From positions 5,277,294 to 5,341,293 of the forward strand of contig VZDJ01004378.1 of NCBI GenBank assembly GCA_008694505.1: a stretch of 64,000 nucleotides of DNA, given 5' to 3'. Shown here piece by piece: positions 24,658 to 37,705 of the stretch; positions within the stretch are counted from its first letter, which is position 1, and every line of letters starts with the position of its first letter. Origin of the DNA: Cyanoderma ruficeps. Taxonomy: Eukaryota; Chordata; Aves; Passeriformes; Timaliidae. The position numbers and the translations under genes are program-made. Below the pieces are notes generated by a model. The model saw only the letters and a list, made by a program, of their open reading frames with translations, did no database searches and was not told the DNA's origin.

Positions 24658-27318
24658 ATAGTCTGTGTCTAAATGTGATTTTTTACATATATGTTGGCGC
24701 TCAAAATATGCCTTACCAACAAAAAGGAATGTGAAGTTTCCTTTCACAGTTTGGCATGGCTTCCTGCATTTCCTCCAGTTGTGAAAGCGTTTTCAGATTG
24801 AACATCTGATAAAATAAAGCTTTGCTGTTAATATTCAAATAAATATTCATTTTAGTTCACATTTCTAAAAATACTACTTTTTTTCCTTTGGTGTAGTTAT
24901 GAAGCCTACTGCACATGTATGAATGAAAATTATAGATATAAGTATGTTCTTTGCATTTTGTCCAATTACTTAATTTTGTGAGATTCTGCATGTGAGCATG
25001 ATGAAGAAGAGGGAAGAGAAGAAAAGCTATTGACCATCTTCTTTGCTCTTCATGAGGGTTGAATGAGAAGTAGGAGTATTGAGTCAGGGTTGTGTGACTG
25101 TCAGGAGCACTGGCACAAAGTATGGAGGGGGTAGAATCTGGTTCAGACCTGTGCAGGGAGAGATTGGTACTCTTTCTCACTCTGAGTGGCTTGTGTGGGT
25201 GCACACACATCCTCCCCAGCAATCAACTTCTGCATGTACTCTTATGACTCACCCCCACCCAAAATATTCACAGACAATGTATACATATACATTGAAATAA
25301 ACAAATATGCACTTGAATATACCCCGTGAAAAGATGGTAGAATTTATAGGTGTCACATTCTGCATCTTAATTAGATATTCTCTTTTGAATCTCATCTAAA
25401 GATGCAAAAGCAGGTCCCAGAGCATGTCTATTCATGTTGTAGTGGCTCTTGATTCTAAAAGCACCCAATAGCACTTGTATTGTCAGTTGTTATACATGTG
25501 ATCAAGGCTTTTGTTTGAGTCTCTGAAAACCTGCTCATTGGAACATGTCTGAAGCTGCCTTTATACACATAAGTGTTTTATTTATCATTTCATAACTTTT
25601 AAAATTAGAAAATAGATACATAACTTTAGAGATATTTTGTGAAATGACTTGGAAAAGCAGTTATGACAAAAAGGATAAAAATCCATACACTTAGTGTGCC
25701 TTATTTAGTTTGTCAAAAACACTTGAGCTGTTGAGAGAATCTAGTGTAATTCAATAAATCTGCAAGTACATTTTCAGTCCCTTGAAAATGACTCTCAATT
25801 CAAGGTTACTTCATAAAACTGAATCATGAGCAAAAATGACTTGGTGAAGATGAAAAAGGCAAAAAGTAAAAACAAATGAGGAAATGGGTATTAACAAATT
25901 AAAAATTAGAATAATAAAAAAAAGTTAATAGAGATTTATGGAATATTTTTTTTTCTTATATGGTCTTTCTTTTACCATTAATGGTCTATCTAGGTCTTCA
26001 CTATGTAGAAAAATTATCTATTGACTTCAATAGCACTCTTTGAATTCATGCAGGCACCCATTTCCACTTGAAAAAATAATAAATATTATTCATGAGTATT
26101 TTCTTACACAAATGGAATTGCAAAGCTATTCCTTTCTCCATACATTTTTCACCCAAATTCCACTTTTGAGCTAACATTATGAATAAATTTAGTAATTCAT
26201 AAGATTATGTCATTATATTTTTTACACATATTCTTATGACAGAAACATTTGGCTTCTTGTTAATTTGTCTTCATTTCTTGCCTTCAAATTTTCCTTTGAA
26301 GCACAAGATGCTTATAAGATTACAATTATCTACTCAGCGAGAAAGGCTATTTATCAAGTATAGAATCAGTGAAAACATAAAGACATTCGTCTCTTTCTCG
26401 CCTTTGTTTTCTGTTCCAATTTTCCAGCTAGAACTGAGTTGCTGTCCAGACATCAGCATTTGCACAGATATTAAAATTAACTATTGATTTGGTCTATATA
26501 CACAACTCCAAAATATTGGCAAGCTGGGTTTGCCAAAAGGTAATGGTGCTGGGTATAGTCAAACGTTCCTGAAAGACAAAAAGAAACAGATTAAATTTCC
26601 TTCAGCTGCAGAAGACCAAGAACACTATTCTCTTTTCTTTCATGTTTTCTGTATGTTTTGCTTTCTGTTGCCTTCATGTCTTCACAAACTAGGCATTTCT
26701 TAGGGCCTTTTAAAACACTGAATCCTGCACTGAATTTGCATGTATGTAGAGGAGGCCAAATTCTGGACTCAGATTCCAGACTCGAAAGACAAGTAGTATT
26801 CAGCATTTGCATCTGGCATCAATATCTGCCCTCTTTGTCAAACAGGGGGTTTCATGAAATCAGTTTACATTCACTTTTGATGTGCCAGCATCTGTTTCAG
26901 ATATCTGCATTGCTACAGCGAGGCACTGTGTTTCAAACAAGGCAGTAACAAAATTGTTCAGACTGCACAGCTTCCTGAAGTGCCTGTCAGCAGCTCTACA
27001 TGGTTGAGCAAGGGCCCCGATCGTCTTTCAAACTAGGACATGTGAGAATACAAAGAAGAAAGTATTACAGCATCTTTCTCTTGCATGAAATGGACTCAAA
27101 ATCTCAGAAAGGGCATAGTTTCATCATGCAGAAGCTTTGGCAGTAACTGAACTTTATGGCATTTCTGCATCTCCACCCCTTGCTTGATTGTGTTGCAGAA
27201 TTTTTTTAACACAAATAATTTCCCTCAACTAGTTTGAGTTTAGAGCAAAACCTCATAAGCAGTTGAGCTCACACTTCATGAAGGGTAGACTGCTGGGACA
27301 GGAGAGCGGGAACATTTT
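24641..27318. other. Noncoding AT-rich stretch
   Basis: No gene seen. The frames at 24857-25222 (minus, 121 codons) and 26236-26948 (plus) have no recognisable domain or splice support. Confidence 0.65.
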
Positions 27319-27540
27319 ACAGAATCACAGAATGGCTGAGGCTGGGAAAAGTACCTGGAGGTCATTTGGAAGTTCATCTCCCTGCTTAAGCAGGGCCACC
27401 TAGAGTCATTTCTACAGGATTATATCCAGATGGGTTTTTGATATCTCCAAGGATGAAGACACCACAGTCTCCATTAGTGACAGTTACAGTGACAGTGCTC
27501 AGTTGCCCTCAAACTAAAAAATTTTAAGCTTGACTGTCAT
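27319..27540 (-). mobile_element. CR1 LINE fragment, 3' end
   Basis: The plus strand starts ACAGAATCACAGAATGG, the reverse complement of a CR1 3' end. It continues through GGTCATTTGGAAG, CTTAAGCAGGGCCACC and ATATCTCCAAGGATG, in the order found in avian CR1 copies. The match fades near 27540. It is minus-strand, 5'-truncated and moderately diverged. It is the second-longest CR1 3' end here after the one at 46776. Confidence 0.85.
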
Positions 27541-30500
27541 TAAATATTTTGTGTAATGACGGCCAGTTCTAATAATAGAGCTAAGAATCCCTTTTAATAC
27601 TTCATAACTTCCAGTTCAGGTCTTAAAGACTTCAAGCACCTGTGTGTCTGTAGCACTGCATCAGTCTGCCTGGATGCATCTATACTAGTCAGTTCTCATG
27701 TGCTTCAGGGCATGGGAATGTGATTGTCCTTGTTAGGCAAAACTTGACATATTCCCTAAAATATTCAGCCTATTGTAATTATTTATGTCCCCCAACAATT
27801 CCCTCACATGGTGTGTCAGTCAGAGCAGCTCCTGAGAATGCACAATGGGCTGTTTCCCTTCAGCTACTGTCACAAATGCACCACCACCGCCAGCCAGTCT
27901 TGGCAGGTTTTTAGGGTGGATGTCAGCCATGCTGTGAGTTATCTCAGTGCCTTCAGAACTCTGAGGCATGTTTGATTTGCTGATAAAGAAATGGCCTGTG
28001 TCTGCAGGATATCTGAATGTCTGCTCATCTCTGTGGCTTGAGCTTTAGTACATCAAGCTACTTTACATGCACGTGACTCCTGCTCAGTATGCAATGTGGG
28101 TGGGGCAGGCAAGAACCCTAAAACTGCCTCTATTCTTCTTACCTTAGTTTCCTAAAAATATTTTCATTGGCTCTTTTCTTTAAGAACTTGTCCATAACAT
28201 GGGTTCTGTTTGTGGATTTGCCTTTCTGAATAGCCCTCTGGACAAGAAATTCTATTTAATTTAATTTTTTTAATTGTCTACATCAGAGTGGATAATGTGA
28301 CTCACAACACACAAATCAGCTTGCCTAATTTTAGCTGGAATACAACATTTCAATGTGTTTTTAGCCTTGAAAGAATATACTTTAAGATCAAAAATAGCTC
28401 CAAGCGGATTTTTGATTGAAAACTGCAATTGCTATCAGTATTTCCAATCTATTTCAGAGCAAGAATGAGAAAATAGACTTTTTTAAACCACAGTATTTAT
28501 TTTTAATTTCACCTGCATTTTAGACCTCCTGCTGGCCTACTTCTCTGTGTTTTTCTCGATTTATATTCATTGTTACTGAGCTGGGGAGAGAATTGATCAC
28601 TACGTTTGGAATGCTGATGAATTTCTGTTCCTCAGCTGTATGCCTCTTTAGCGCAGTTATCTTTACTTTGTTAATATATATAACTCAAGAATGCACATTA
28701 GTGAAACAAGGTACTTTGTTTTAATAAATTGAGGACATCTATTTTAATGCTTTCCTAAAATCTGCAGGATACTGTAAAGAGTTAGAAGTTATAATACCAC
28801 AACATAAAAGTGTTGTTTCGTGAAAATCTAAATAAAGACCCCAAGAATTATATTAAAATATTTTTATTTAGGAAATTATCTTTGAATTACTGTTAGCATT
28901 GTTGATCAATTCAATTTAAAAATTACTAATTAGGTAAATTTATTGCATCCTAACCTCCTGAAGAAAGAGATGTCCTCAACTTTTTTATTCATATCTTTGG
29001 TCACCTTTGTATCAGCATTTTTGAAACGTTTTCTTGAAAGATCATATTGTTTTGATGTCTTTTTAAGCTTCTTTGAGTTGTGAAATTTATACTTTTCATC
29101 ATGTACTCTGAGTTTCAAAATAAATTAAATTCTTTTACATTTCTCTCCTTACTTACTTATTCTGTCCAGCCACTTACTATATTATAACTTCCAGTGTGGT
29201 GAGTCATCCAAAGTGAGCACACCACATAGACATACAAATACCAGGCTAGTTTCTATTCTTCTTAGGGAAATTAGCTATTGATTGCAGTTGGCTGTGTCCT
29301 TTATTTCTCTTTCTTACAGCAATAGCATGGAAATGTAAGATGCATATTTATTGACTGGATGATTATAGGCATTTGTGAAGCGCCTCTGTTTTAAAATATT
29401 GGCTTTTCTAAAAATGTTTGTGCCATGTACTGACAACTACTTTAATAAAGCAGGAAATACGCTTTTAAAAAAGTAGAATGTCCATGTAATACAGTGTAAC
29501 TAATAAAGAAAGTTTGGTATGATTTATGGAGCAAGGAGTCGTGCATGCATGAAAATTGAATATAACAACCATATATTTTTCTTGAGATCAGGTTCAAATC
29601 ACTTATTTTTTTCTATGGGCTTAAATTCTTAGGGATTATTTTCTTTTAAATGCATTTTTTGAATAGCAGAAGCAGTACAAAGACAGGAAATTCTTTCTGA
29701 ACAGCTTTCAATACAGACTGCAGTATTTGGGAGAGGCTGAAAATTAGCATTTTTGAAGGAAGATTTAAAATGCTATAATAAATATCATTCTTTATGATTC
29801 CAAAAAAGAACAGCACTATCAAGTGAATTTAATGCTTATGGAAAGCATAACATTGATTGGTAAAGAAGTGAAATCCTTATTTATTTTCACTAGGTACAGA
29901 AAGACAGAAGCAGAATAGTAGTTCCCCAAAATGCAATGGTGTGTCTTATGTGTGCTGTGGAGAAAGATTTCCAAATATTTTATCTTTATATCTCTTCAAA
30001 AACACCCAGTGAGACTGTTGCTTGTGCAAGCTGGGTAGTCAATACGGGCATGTAGTTTTCAGAAAATCACATGAGAACTACCAGAAAATTAAGTGAATGG
30101 GTTTGTACATTCTGTCAGGCTAAGTTACATCAACTACCGACCTTTCCCTTCTGGCCACTCCACAGGGCCTGAAGGAGAAAAGCTTCATGGTCCATTCTCT
30201 GGTGCCCAGATAATACATTCATGCTACACAGGACAATAAACACTCACATTCATGGAGGAAAATGTACTAAAATCTTACTCTAACTTCTACAAGTCTCCCA
30301 AACTCACAAACTGTTTAATTACTTTGCCAAAGATACAGCTTTTAATTCTGCAGCTTTCAGGGTTCTGAGACCTGATATGCTTACACTATTCCCCTCTATT
30401 TCCAGCATTGCAGGTGGGTGGATTAAAACATGCCTTCAAGTATTGTTATTTATGATTTCCAGAGATGTTGAAATAACTTACCTGTACACTACATAGATAC

Positions 30501-33500
30501 AGTATCTTTCTAGCCCTTAAGGGCCTAAGGAGAAGCAGAAAAGACAATTGCCCTCCAGGCACATTCCTTCATGACAGTGAAAACATCACTTGCTTCCAAA
30601 GATACCATGGAAATATTTACACTATTAAAAAGAAAATTCAGCATGAAGAAAATCAGCTACATAAAAATATGCTGAAGGGAAAAAAAAGCAAAAAGACCAA
30701 TGACATAACTAAAAAACTAAGGACATGTTAAACCACCCTGACTCCCACTATGCAAGACCACATGACAGTGAAGAGAATAAACTTTGGTTTTGGAAACCAA
30801 AACATTTTAATCACACACAAATGCCATTTTGAAATCTCACTATTTCTCTGCCCCGCAGGACCGATGACACAGTTTCTTCATGACTGTCAACTGCATGTCA
30901 CCAGCACCGGCCCTCACTCTCTGTGGTTTTCAGTGCCTTCAGGAATCACCCATGTTGATTAGAGTTAATCACTATGATTGAACAATTCTTTTCCTGTAAG
31001 GTTAATGAAAGTGCATATGTCAACACTACAGTGCACTAGCTCGGTAATTATGCTAATTTCTGCATACACAGAACTATTTGGCTGAACTGAAGTTTATCTA
31101 CCTAAAGTCCCAGAAAGATTATCTGGATGGAGAAGATGGTAATATGATGGTTCTCTCTGAAGGTATCTGAGGAAAAATTTGGTACCATATTCAGACAGTG
31201 TACACAATAGGAAAATGTGGCTAGGGAACAGAGCTGCATACTGTAAAACAGTATCTAAATTTATTAATTATTATCAAATCTAATTATTAATTCTCATAAT
31301 CTTATCTAGCTATTAATTTTGTTATCATTTCATCTAAATATTTTGCATGTATAATTTTAAAAGTATCACTTTAGAATAAATCTATAGATTCAAGTCATTG
31401 TTTTTAGGGCTGCATCATGGTCCCTTGTTTCATAGACCATATACTAATATTTTTGAACAGGATTTCCCAGGTAGATGTTAAGCAGTCCAGCTTTGGGATT
31501 AGTACTTTTAGTTTACTGCCTTCTACTTTGACTCTCTCTTTTAGGAAGGTTGGGCAACCATAAAATTAAAACACCAAAGGGAGACAAAGAAACTGCATGA
31601 TCTATGTTGAACAAGGGCAAGATGCAAGTGAATTAGAATTTGTTCATAGAATAGTTAAAATTCACAGTTCAGCTACTAAGGATACAGGTCCTTCTATATT
31701 GTCTTGGGAAAAGATGAAATGCAGGAAGGTGGAATAGAACCATTATTCTTCCAAGGCCAGTCTTCCAATTTGTCTCTTCTCGTGATCTAGTGAGGACACA
31801 GGCTTTTTACATTTCCATGATTCAGAATGTGGATTCTTTCCTGAGGGTAACAAGGCTGCAAAAGGTCATAAAGATAGTTTAGACTGTAGGACTTTTGACT
31901 GCTGGCATATTTGAAATGACACCCTAGTCTACATTTTCATTGACTGAACTGAAATGTAAAAACACTGTATGTTTTCAATATGCATTGATATGGTGTATCA
32001 TGCCATACTCTGGAAACATACACTTTATAGAAAATGTACACTCAATACAGCAAAAATTCCTCCACAGTTTTTATAGACAACTTTCCAAATACGTTAACTT
32101 ACTTACTTTAATTTAAAAAGCTTTATAAATATATGCCTTCAGAAGCTTTAAATATACCTAATCACTGTTAAACCTAATCTATCCAATGAGATAAGTGTCA
32201 AGTAACAGCATTTCCTAACTTAACAAGATTCTTTAGGAAGATAAAGCTGAAGTAGAGAAAAAAGACATGCCCTTGAATAGAAAAGTCCTGAATTTTTATT
32301 GCCAGTGTTATATTCATGGCCATAAGGACTTCTTCATATACTAAACAAATGAGTGGTCAGATTAAAACAACAGGTTGGCTTTTGTTCTGAAGAGTCTCAA
32401 AACATTTTGTAAAGGTCCAGAGACATCTAAAAAACTACTGTTTTATAACTATTTTATTTCTCTACTTCACAACACAGTATTAAGATACTATTTTAGGTTA
32501 TGAATATTAATTACTATCTCATTTTTCACCTGTTCCATAGAGACCTTCACAATATCTTCACTTTCTTTTTTAGACCAAAATTATAAACTACTACTGAAGT
32601 AATTATTTGATATTTTACTGTTTAGCAAGACTTCATTAATTTTATTTTATGTGTAGTTGTAACTGGATATCAAGTAACTACTTGAAAACATTGTAACTTA
32701 TTTTAGCATCCAAAGCATTTATTAAATTTAAAAAAACCCAGACACTCAATAGCATTTTCATAAAAACAAGGCTGAAAGTTAAAAAGAGGGAGTGCTGTGT
32801 CAATGAATTTACACTGGTATGCATTTTCTTTCTCTTCTGGTTAGCTGAGACATTCTAATAGCATATTGCTTCGGATTTGTATATGCATTGCTGTATTTCA
32901 GGGAAATGTAATATTATTAAAAGATTGTTTATATGAGTTTAGAATATTAAAATGCCATATATTATCTTGTGCATATTTATTAAAATAACAATATGTGGTA
33001 GGTTACTTATATACTGTTGTTATTTGTACCACAATAGCAAAGGATCTTGTCAGGGTTTATATTATAATTCCCTATTTTCAGTGGCTTATAGTTAATCAAT
33101 AAAGCTTTGCTCTGGGCTGAAAGTTGACAAGAAAATTCTATGTTCAGGATCATATATTTTGCAACAAAAAGGACACTTTAAAATCAGGAATCATTTTACT
33201 GGGGTATTATTTTCCCTTTTTTATTCAGAAAAGCCGATGGTGCTGAAGACATTACAGAAAAATTATCAGTCAATTTCTCCCCACTCTTCCATCAATTTAT
33301 AGCAATATGTTAAGGGCAGCTGAATCACGCTTTACATAAAACTCATATAATCTATTGCAGGTTCATGCTGTTACCTCCACTCTTTTTGTGATTCCCTGTG
33401 GGATACATATTCACTTTCGCTACTCAAATTTCATGCACTAGAAACTTTTTGCTAGGTTGTATAACTTGTAAAGATTAAAAATGAGAGGAATTCAGAAGCG

Positions 33501-34933
33501 TTTGATTTGCCTGAGATCAAAACCAGCTGTCAATTCATGAAAAAACCCTACAAACAGGTAGATATCAAGAATCAAGGAAGAGGTAGGAAGAGAATGTGAG
33601 ATAAGAAGTGAAACATCTGCATGCAGCACACAGCCAGGAGATTTACAGGGAAGACACATGATGGCAACTGAGCAGTGGGTTGAGTGAGTTTCTGCAGTGT
33701 CCATTTGAAGCCAAGCCAGAAGGGAAAAATGCTGTAGTGGGTAAATAGGAGGAACAAATGCATGTTTCCATGATTGGCATACTTAAGGATGACTTAGACA
33801 GACTTAGACACTTACACAGGCTTTTGAATAGCATGTGCCACCAATTTAAATATGTAGATAAGTATTCTTTCTTCTCAAACTAGAGTTTTTCTAATAAAGT
33901 CCATATTAAATTAATGATAGAGTATATGTTCAGCTCATCAAAAACATAAAGTCCAGTCTATCTCACCTAGACACCACAGTCACCACATAGACTTTTACAT
34001 TTGAGCCAATCAGTACAGAGACATAAATGTTTCTGTGATCCTAATTCAGAACACATTTAGAATGAGGTGAATAACACCTTAGATGCAGAAATTCCTCTTT
34101 TCTGATTTTATAGGAAGCCTAGGATAGCTAATTCAAATGTAAACACTGTAGGTAACTGAAGCTTAGCTAGAAGACACCCATTCATGGACATTGTAATTGA
34201 GACTACTTTATCTACCATGCTGCTTGCTCTCATACCACATCATGTATTTAAATTAATGAGCTCTGGAAACACAGAATCATGGGTTTTTCACCCAGGGCAG
34301 GGTATCTTCAAATACCAATTTCACTCAGGTCTCAGTACCCCATTACTTTCTTGGAATGTAAAAGAGGTAAAATACTACTAAGAATGTAAATACTACTCTG
34401 CTGGGGCTTTTCTTCATTTGATTGACTTCCGGAATCCTGCTGAAAACCACTCTCCAAAAGTGAGTCTATATAACCTGTCAACCTTAAGACACCAGCAAGC
34501 CCAGAGTCATTGATTGTCCCTTATAGAAATTGTCCATTTGGTGTTTGGCAGCAGCTCCACTGCTGCTGGAGCTGTCCCAGTGCCATCCCCAGCCACAGGA
34601 GACTCCAAGCAGGATGGCACAAAGAAAATCCTACTTCCTTCTCTTCCTCATCTTCTGTTCTGACAGCTAGAGAATGTCAACATGCCTTTCAGATTTTGTG
34701 GTTTGAAACTGGAAATAAAAGGGGGGCTTACAATTGATTAGCCATTGCTTAGTTTTAAGGACATATTTATGGCATTAAACTAAATATTTTCTTTAGGGAA
34801 AAAAAAAGCCAAATTGAAAGCTTTGAGCAATGATCAATGCACAGTTAACAGAAAATGTGACACTGGCAGAGACCTTGTGATAACACGGACCGTGCTTGGC
34901 AGTAAAATGAAATTAAAGTTATATTTATTGCAG
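27541..34933. other. Noncoding AT-rich stretch
   Basis: No gene seen. All open frames are short (up to about 70 codons) and biased in composition. A GGTTCAAATC at 29591-29600 resembles a tRNA B box, but no tRNA body surrounds it. A duplicated GACTTAGACA lies at 33791-33810. A hairpin with CAGCTCCA arms lies near 34553-34575. Confidence 0.65.
33791..33810. repeat. Direct repeat, two 10-base units
   Basis: GACTTAGACA occurs twice in tandem. It is probably slippage. Confidence 0.85.
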
Positions 34934-35046
34934 CCCAGAAAGGAGAATGCCTTTTGAAGAGTGTCTTATTCCTGAGTGTCTAGTACACCCTTTTTCCTTT
35001 TCCTGCATTTGTCCGTTGGGGTGAAGAACTGAGACGTGTGTACAAG
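34934..35046 (+). other. Candidate 113-base exon
   Basis: The acceptor TTATATTTATTGCAG ends at 34933 and the donor GTGTACAAG|GTAAGATC ends the exon at 35046. Both match consensus well. The best frame is open for 29 codons (starting Pro-Glu-Arg-Arg-Met) but stops about 20 bases before the donor, so it would be untranslated or noncoding if real. Confidence 0.25.
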
Positions 35047-37608
35047 GTAAGATCAGTGAAGAGTTTTACATGCTGTGTAAATATGTGGTTGTACAGGGTA
35101 TTTAGGAACTAACAACAGAAATGACAATTGATCTCTTAATAGTCACAGCCTAATCTTAGATCTCAGAGCAAGGAGATTCTAAGGATGGAATTTAACACTG
35201 AAAATTGTCATGGATTTTATATTCAATGCACAGACAATAAAAAGACAAATGGATATTTAAAAAACATGAACATGCTATATGCAAATCAAAATATTTAACT
35301 TGGATTTCTCCATTGAAATGGCTATATGTATTAATATCTACCTAATTATTTTAAAATCAAAATAACACCCAGATGTGAAACAATGTGAGCTGCTAGCAAA
35401 GAAAGAAACACACCTTCTATATAAAGGGAATGATTATGTTCTGTATTTTACAGCAGCATTAACTTCTTCACTTGTAATGGAAAAAAAAAAAGAAGGAAGT
35501 AGGAAGAAATAAAGAAAATAGAAAAGCAACTTAGATAAATGTCATTGTCCTGTTTTACCTCTGTATTAACTGTCCATTTTATTTGAATAACTAAACATTT
35601 ATTTTACTGAAGTAAAAGTAATCAATAATGGCTGGGACAGAACACACTAATTTTCTTTGTTATGGCTTCCAAAATTTTTTGAATTAAGAGAGCATGTTTT
35701 ACATAATTTCCACTGGTGTTTGAATGCTTCAAACAATTGCAGTGAGTATTTCTTCTCTTAGCTTTAGAGCAAAAGTTATTTCTGCAGCTAGGCTCACCCA
35801 TCAGACACACCTGCCTATACAAACAAAGCATATTCCGAAACTGAAATATTTGTTTGGAAAAAAAGAATCTGTTCATTAAAAAAGGAGCAAAAGAACCGCT
35901 CAAGTATGAAAAAGAAGTACTATTATCCCATATAAAGATAGAAAGGAAATAAAAAATTATGCTCCAAGTTATTTTTAAGAACAAAAGCATATGGCATACT
36001 CTATCCTACCATTCATTGAGGTGGACTCGACTCCAGTTAGTTGACCTAATAATGGATTCCTGGTCCAATTCTTGTGTGTTTAAAATATGTTAAAAGGCAA
36101 CAGTTGACTGCAGATCTGAAATTTATTTAATAACTTGAATATTATTGTAGAATGTAATGGTTTTAATAAAATTCCACTATTTTCAACACATCCTCTGCAT
36201 GATCTTGGTGGTAATCCTAGATAACCACAAGAAGAACTGTGAAATACATGGCTGCAGACGGTATCAACAGCCATAATCTGAAGAAAGCAAGTGAACTCTT
36301 CAGTACTTTATTCCAGGGAGATAAAAATACCTCATGAGGGGAAATTCGGAAGCTTTTTTCCTTTATTTGACATAGTGCTTAGAGACAGAACAAGATTTTT
36401 TTTTCCCTTGTATTTTACAAACGTTAAAGAAAAAAGTAATAAAATATCTTCCTTATCTCACATTTTCACATTTTACCGTAAATTATACGCTCTCTTAGGG
36501 TAATATTAATTTGGGCTTAGATCTGTGAAAAGATTTAAGCCCTGCAATGTCCAGGATTTTACTAAGACTTTAAAGGATTTTCTGCCTTTTGGAATTCCCT
36601 CATTCCTCTGCTTAGGCTTCTCATATATGCCTGGAGAAAACTGAATGCAAAGAAATAAGGTCAATAACAGGAATAGGATTTCATGTCTAAAGATAAGTTC
36701 CATTAAAGACAGCAGGTTGCAAAAGGAGACATTGAGCTACCTAATAAAACACAGTGGAAAAAGGGCTTGAACCCAGACATTTAAGTCTCAATTACGGGAT
36801 ACCATTTCTGTACACTGCTTCCTGACATCAGGTGCTTAGTCCAACATCTCTGAAAGAACATGGCTAGTAGTAGTAGAAGAGAGCTTGTTTTTCTGACCCT
36901 CTTTTTGTCATCCATTTCCTCAAAACTTCTGCACAGTACAAAACTATCTTACAAGGAAATAGGTTTGCCTTACTACTTCCTGTTGAAACTTTTTTTCCTC
37001 CATAAAATGAATATATTTTTGTTGGACTAAGAAACATGAACAACTTCCTTCCACTATATAGCCCCTCCTTTGAACAGACTAGGTGTCAGTAAACAATCAC
37101 TACTCTATGTTAAGTGCTCAGTAGAGCATATAATCGAAGATTCTTTCCCTATCCACTAGCCTGTGAAGTCATGCTTAAATATTGAGTACTGAACATATAA
37201 TCATTTTTGAATGAATGAAATAGCTAAGCCAGAAGGAACTACTGGTGTTGCTTTTTCTTCACCAGGCTGCAGAACAGAAACAAGCCTAGTGTTAACAAAA
37301 ACAACATGGGTATAGGAGACAAGGATGGGATGAATTTTTACATGGGACAACCACAAAATCTTGAGGCTTTCTTTGTTTATAAAGCTGGGCAAAACAACAT
37401 ATCCTCGTGTGACAGTAACATACTTTGTGTCAGCCAGCAGGTGTGCTATCAATGTCTACTGAACTTGGCCTCACAGATAATGTGGATAAAAACATTTCTG
37501 TTGTTGTTGCTGGTAATACCTAAAGCAGTGCCTACTCAGGGAAAGCTAGGGCATTCTGAAATTATCACTGCTGTATATGAAGTTTTAAAATCTAAATTTT
37601 AGATGACA
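35047..37608. other. Noncoding AT-rich stretch
   Basis: No gene seen. The 122-codon minus-strand frame at 35622-35990 is rich in Phe, Ser and Lys from AT-rich codons and has no recognisable domain. Confidence 0.65.
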
Positions 37609-37705
37609 GCATCACAGAACAGTCAAGATTGGAAGGGAGCTCTGGAAGTCATCTGGTCCAACTACTCTGCTGAAACAGGGCCATTTAGATCCAGCCACCA
37701 AGCTG
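37609..37705 (-). mobile_element. CR1 LINE fragment, 3' end
   Basis: On the plus strand GCATCACAGAACAGTCAAG is followed by TTGGAAGGGAGCTCTGG, AGTCATCTGGTCCAAC and a CAGGGCCA stretch, in CR1 order. It lies on the minus strand and is strongly 5'-truncated. The terminal octamer is decayed. The right boundary is approximate. Confidence 0.75.

Noticed and set aside
29591..29600. GGTTCAAATC, resembling a tRNA B box
   Set aside because: No A box, acceptor stem or anticodon arm can be placed around it.
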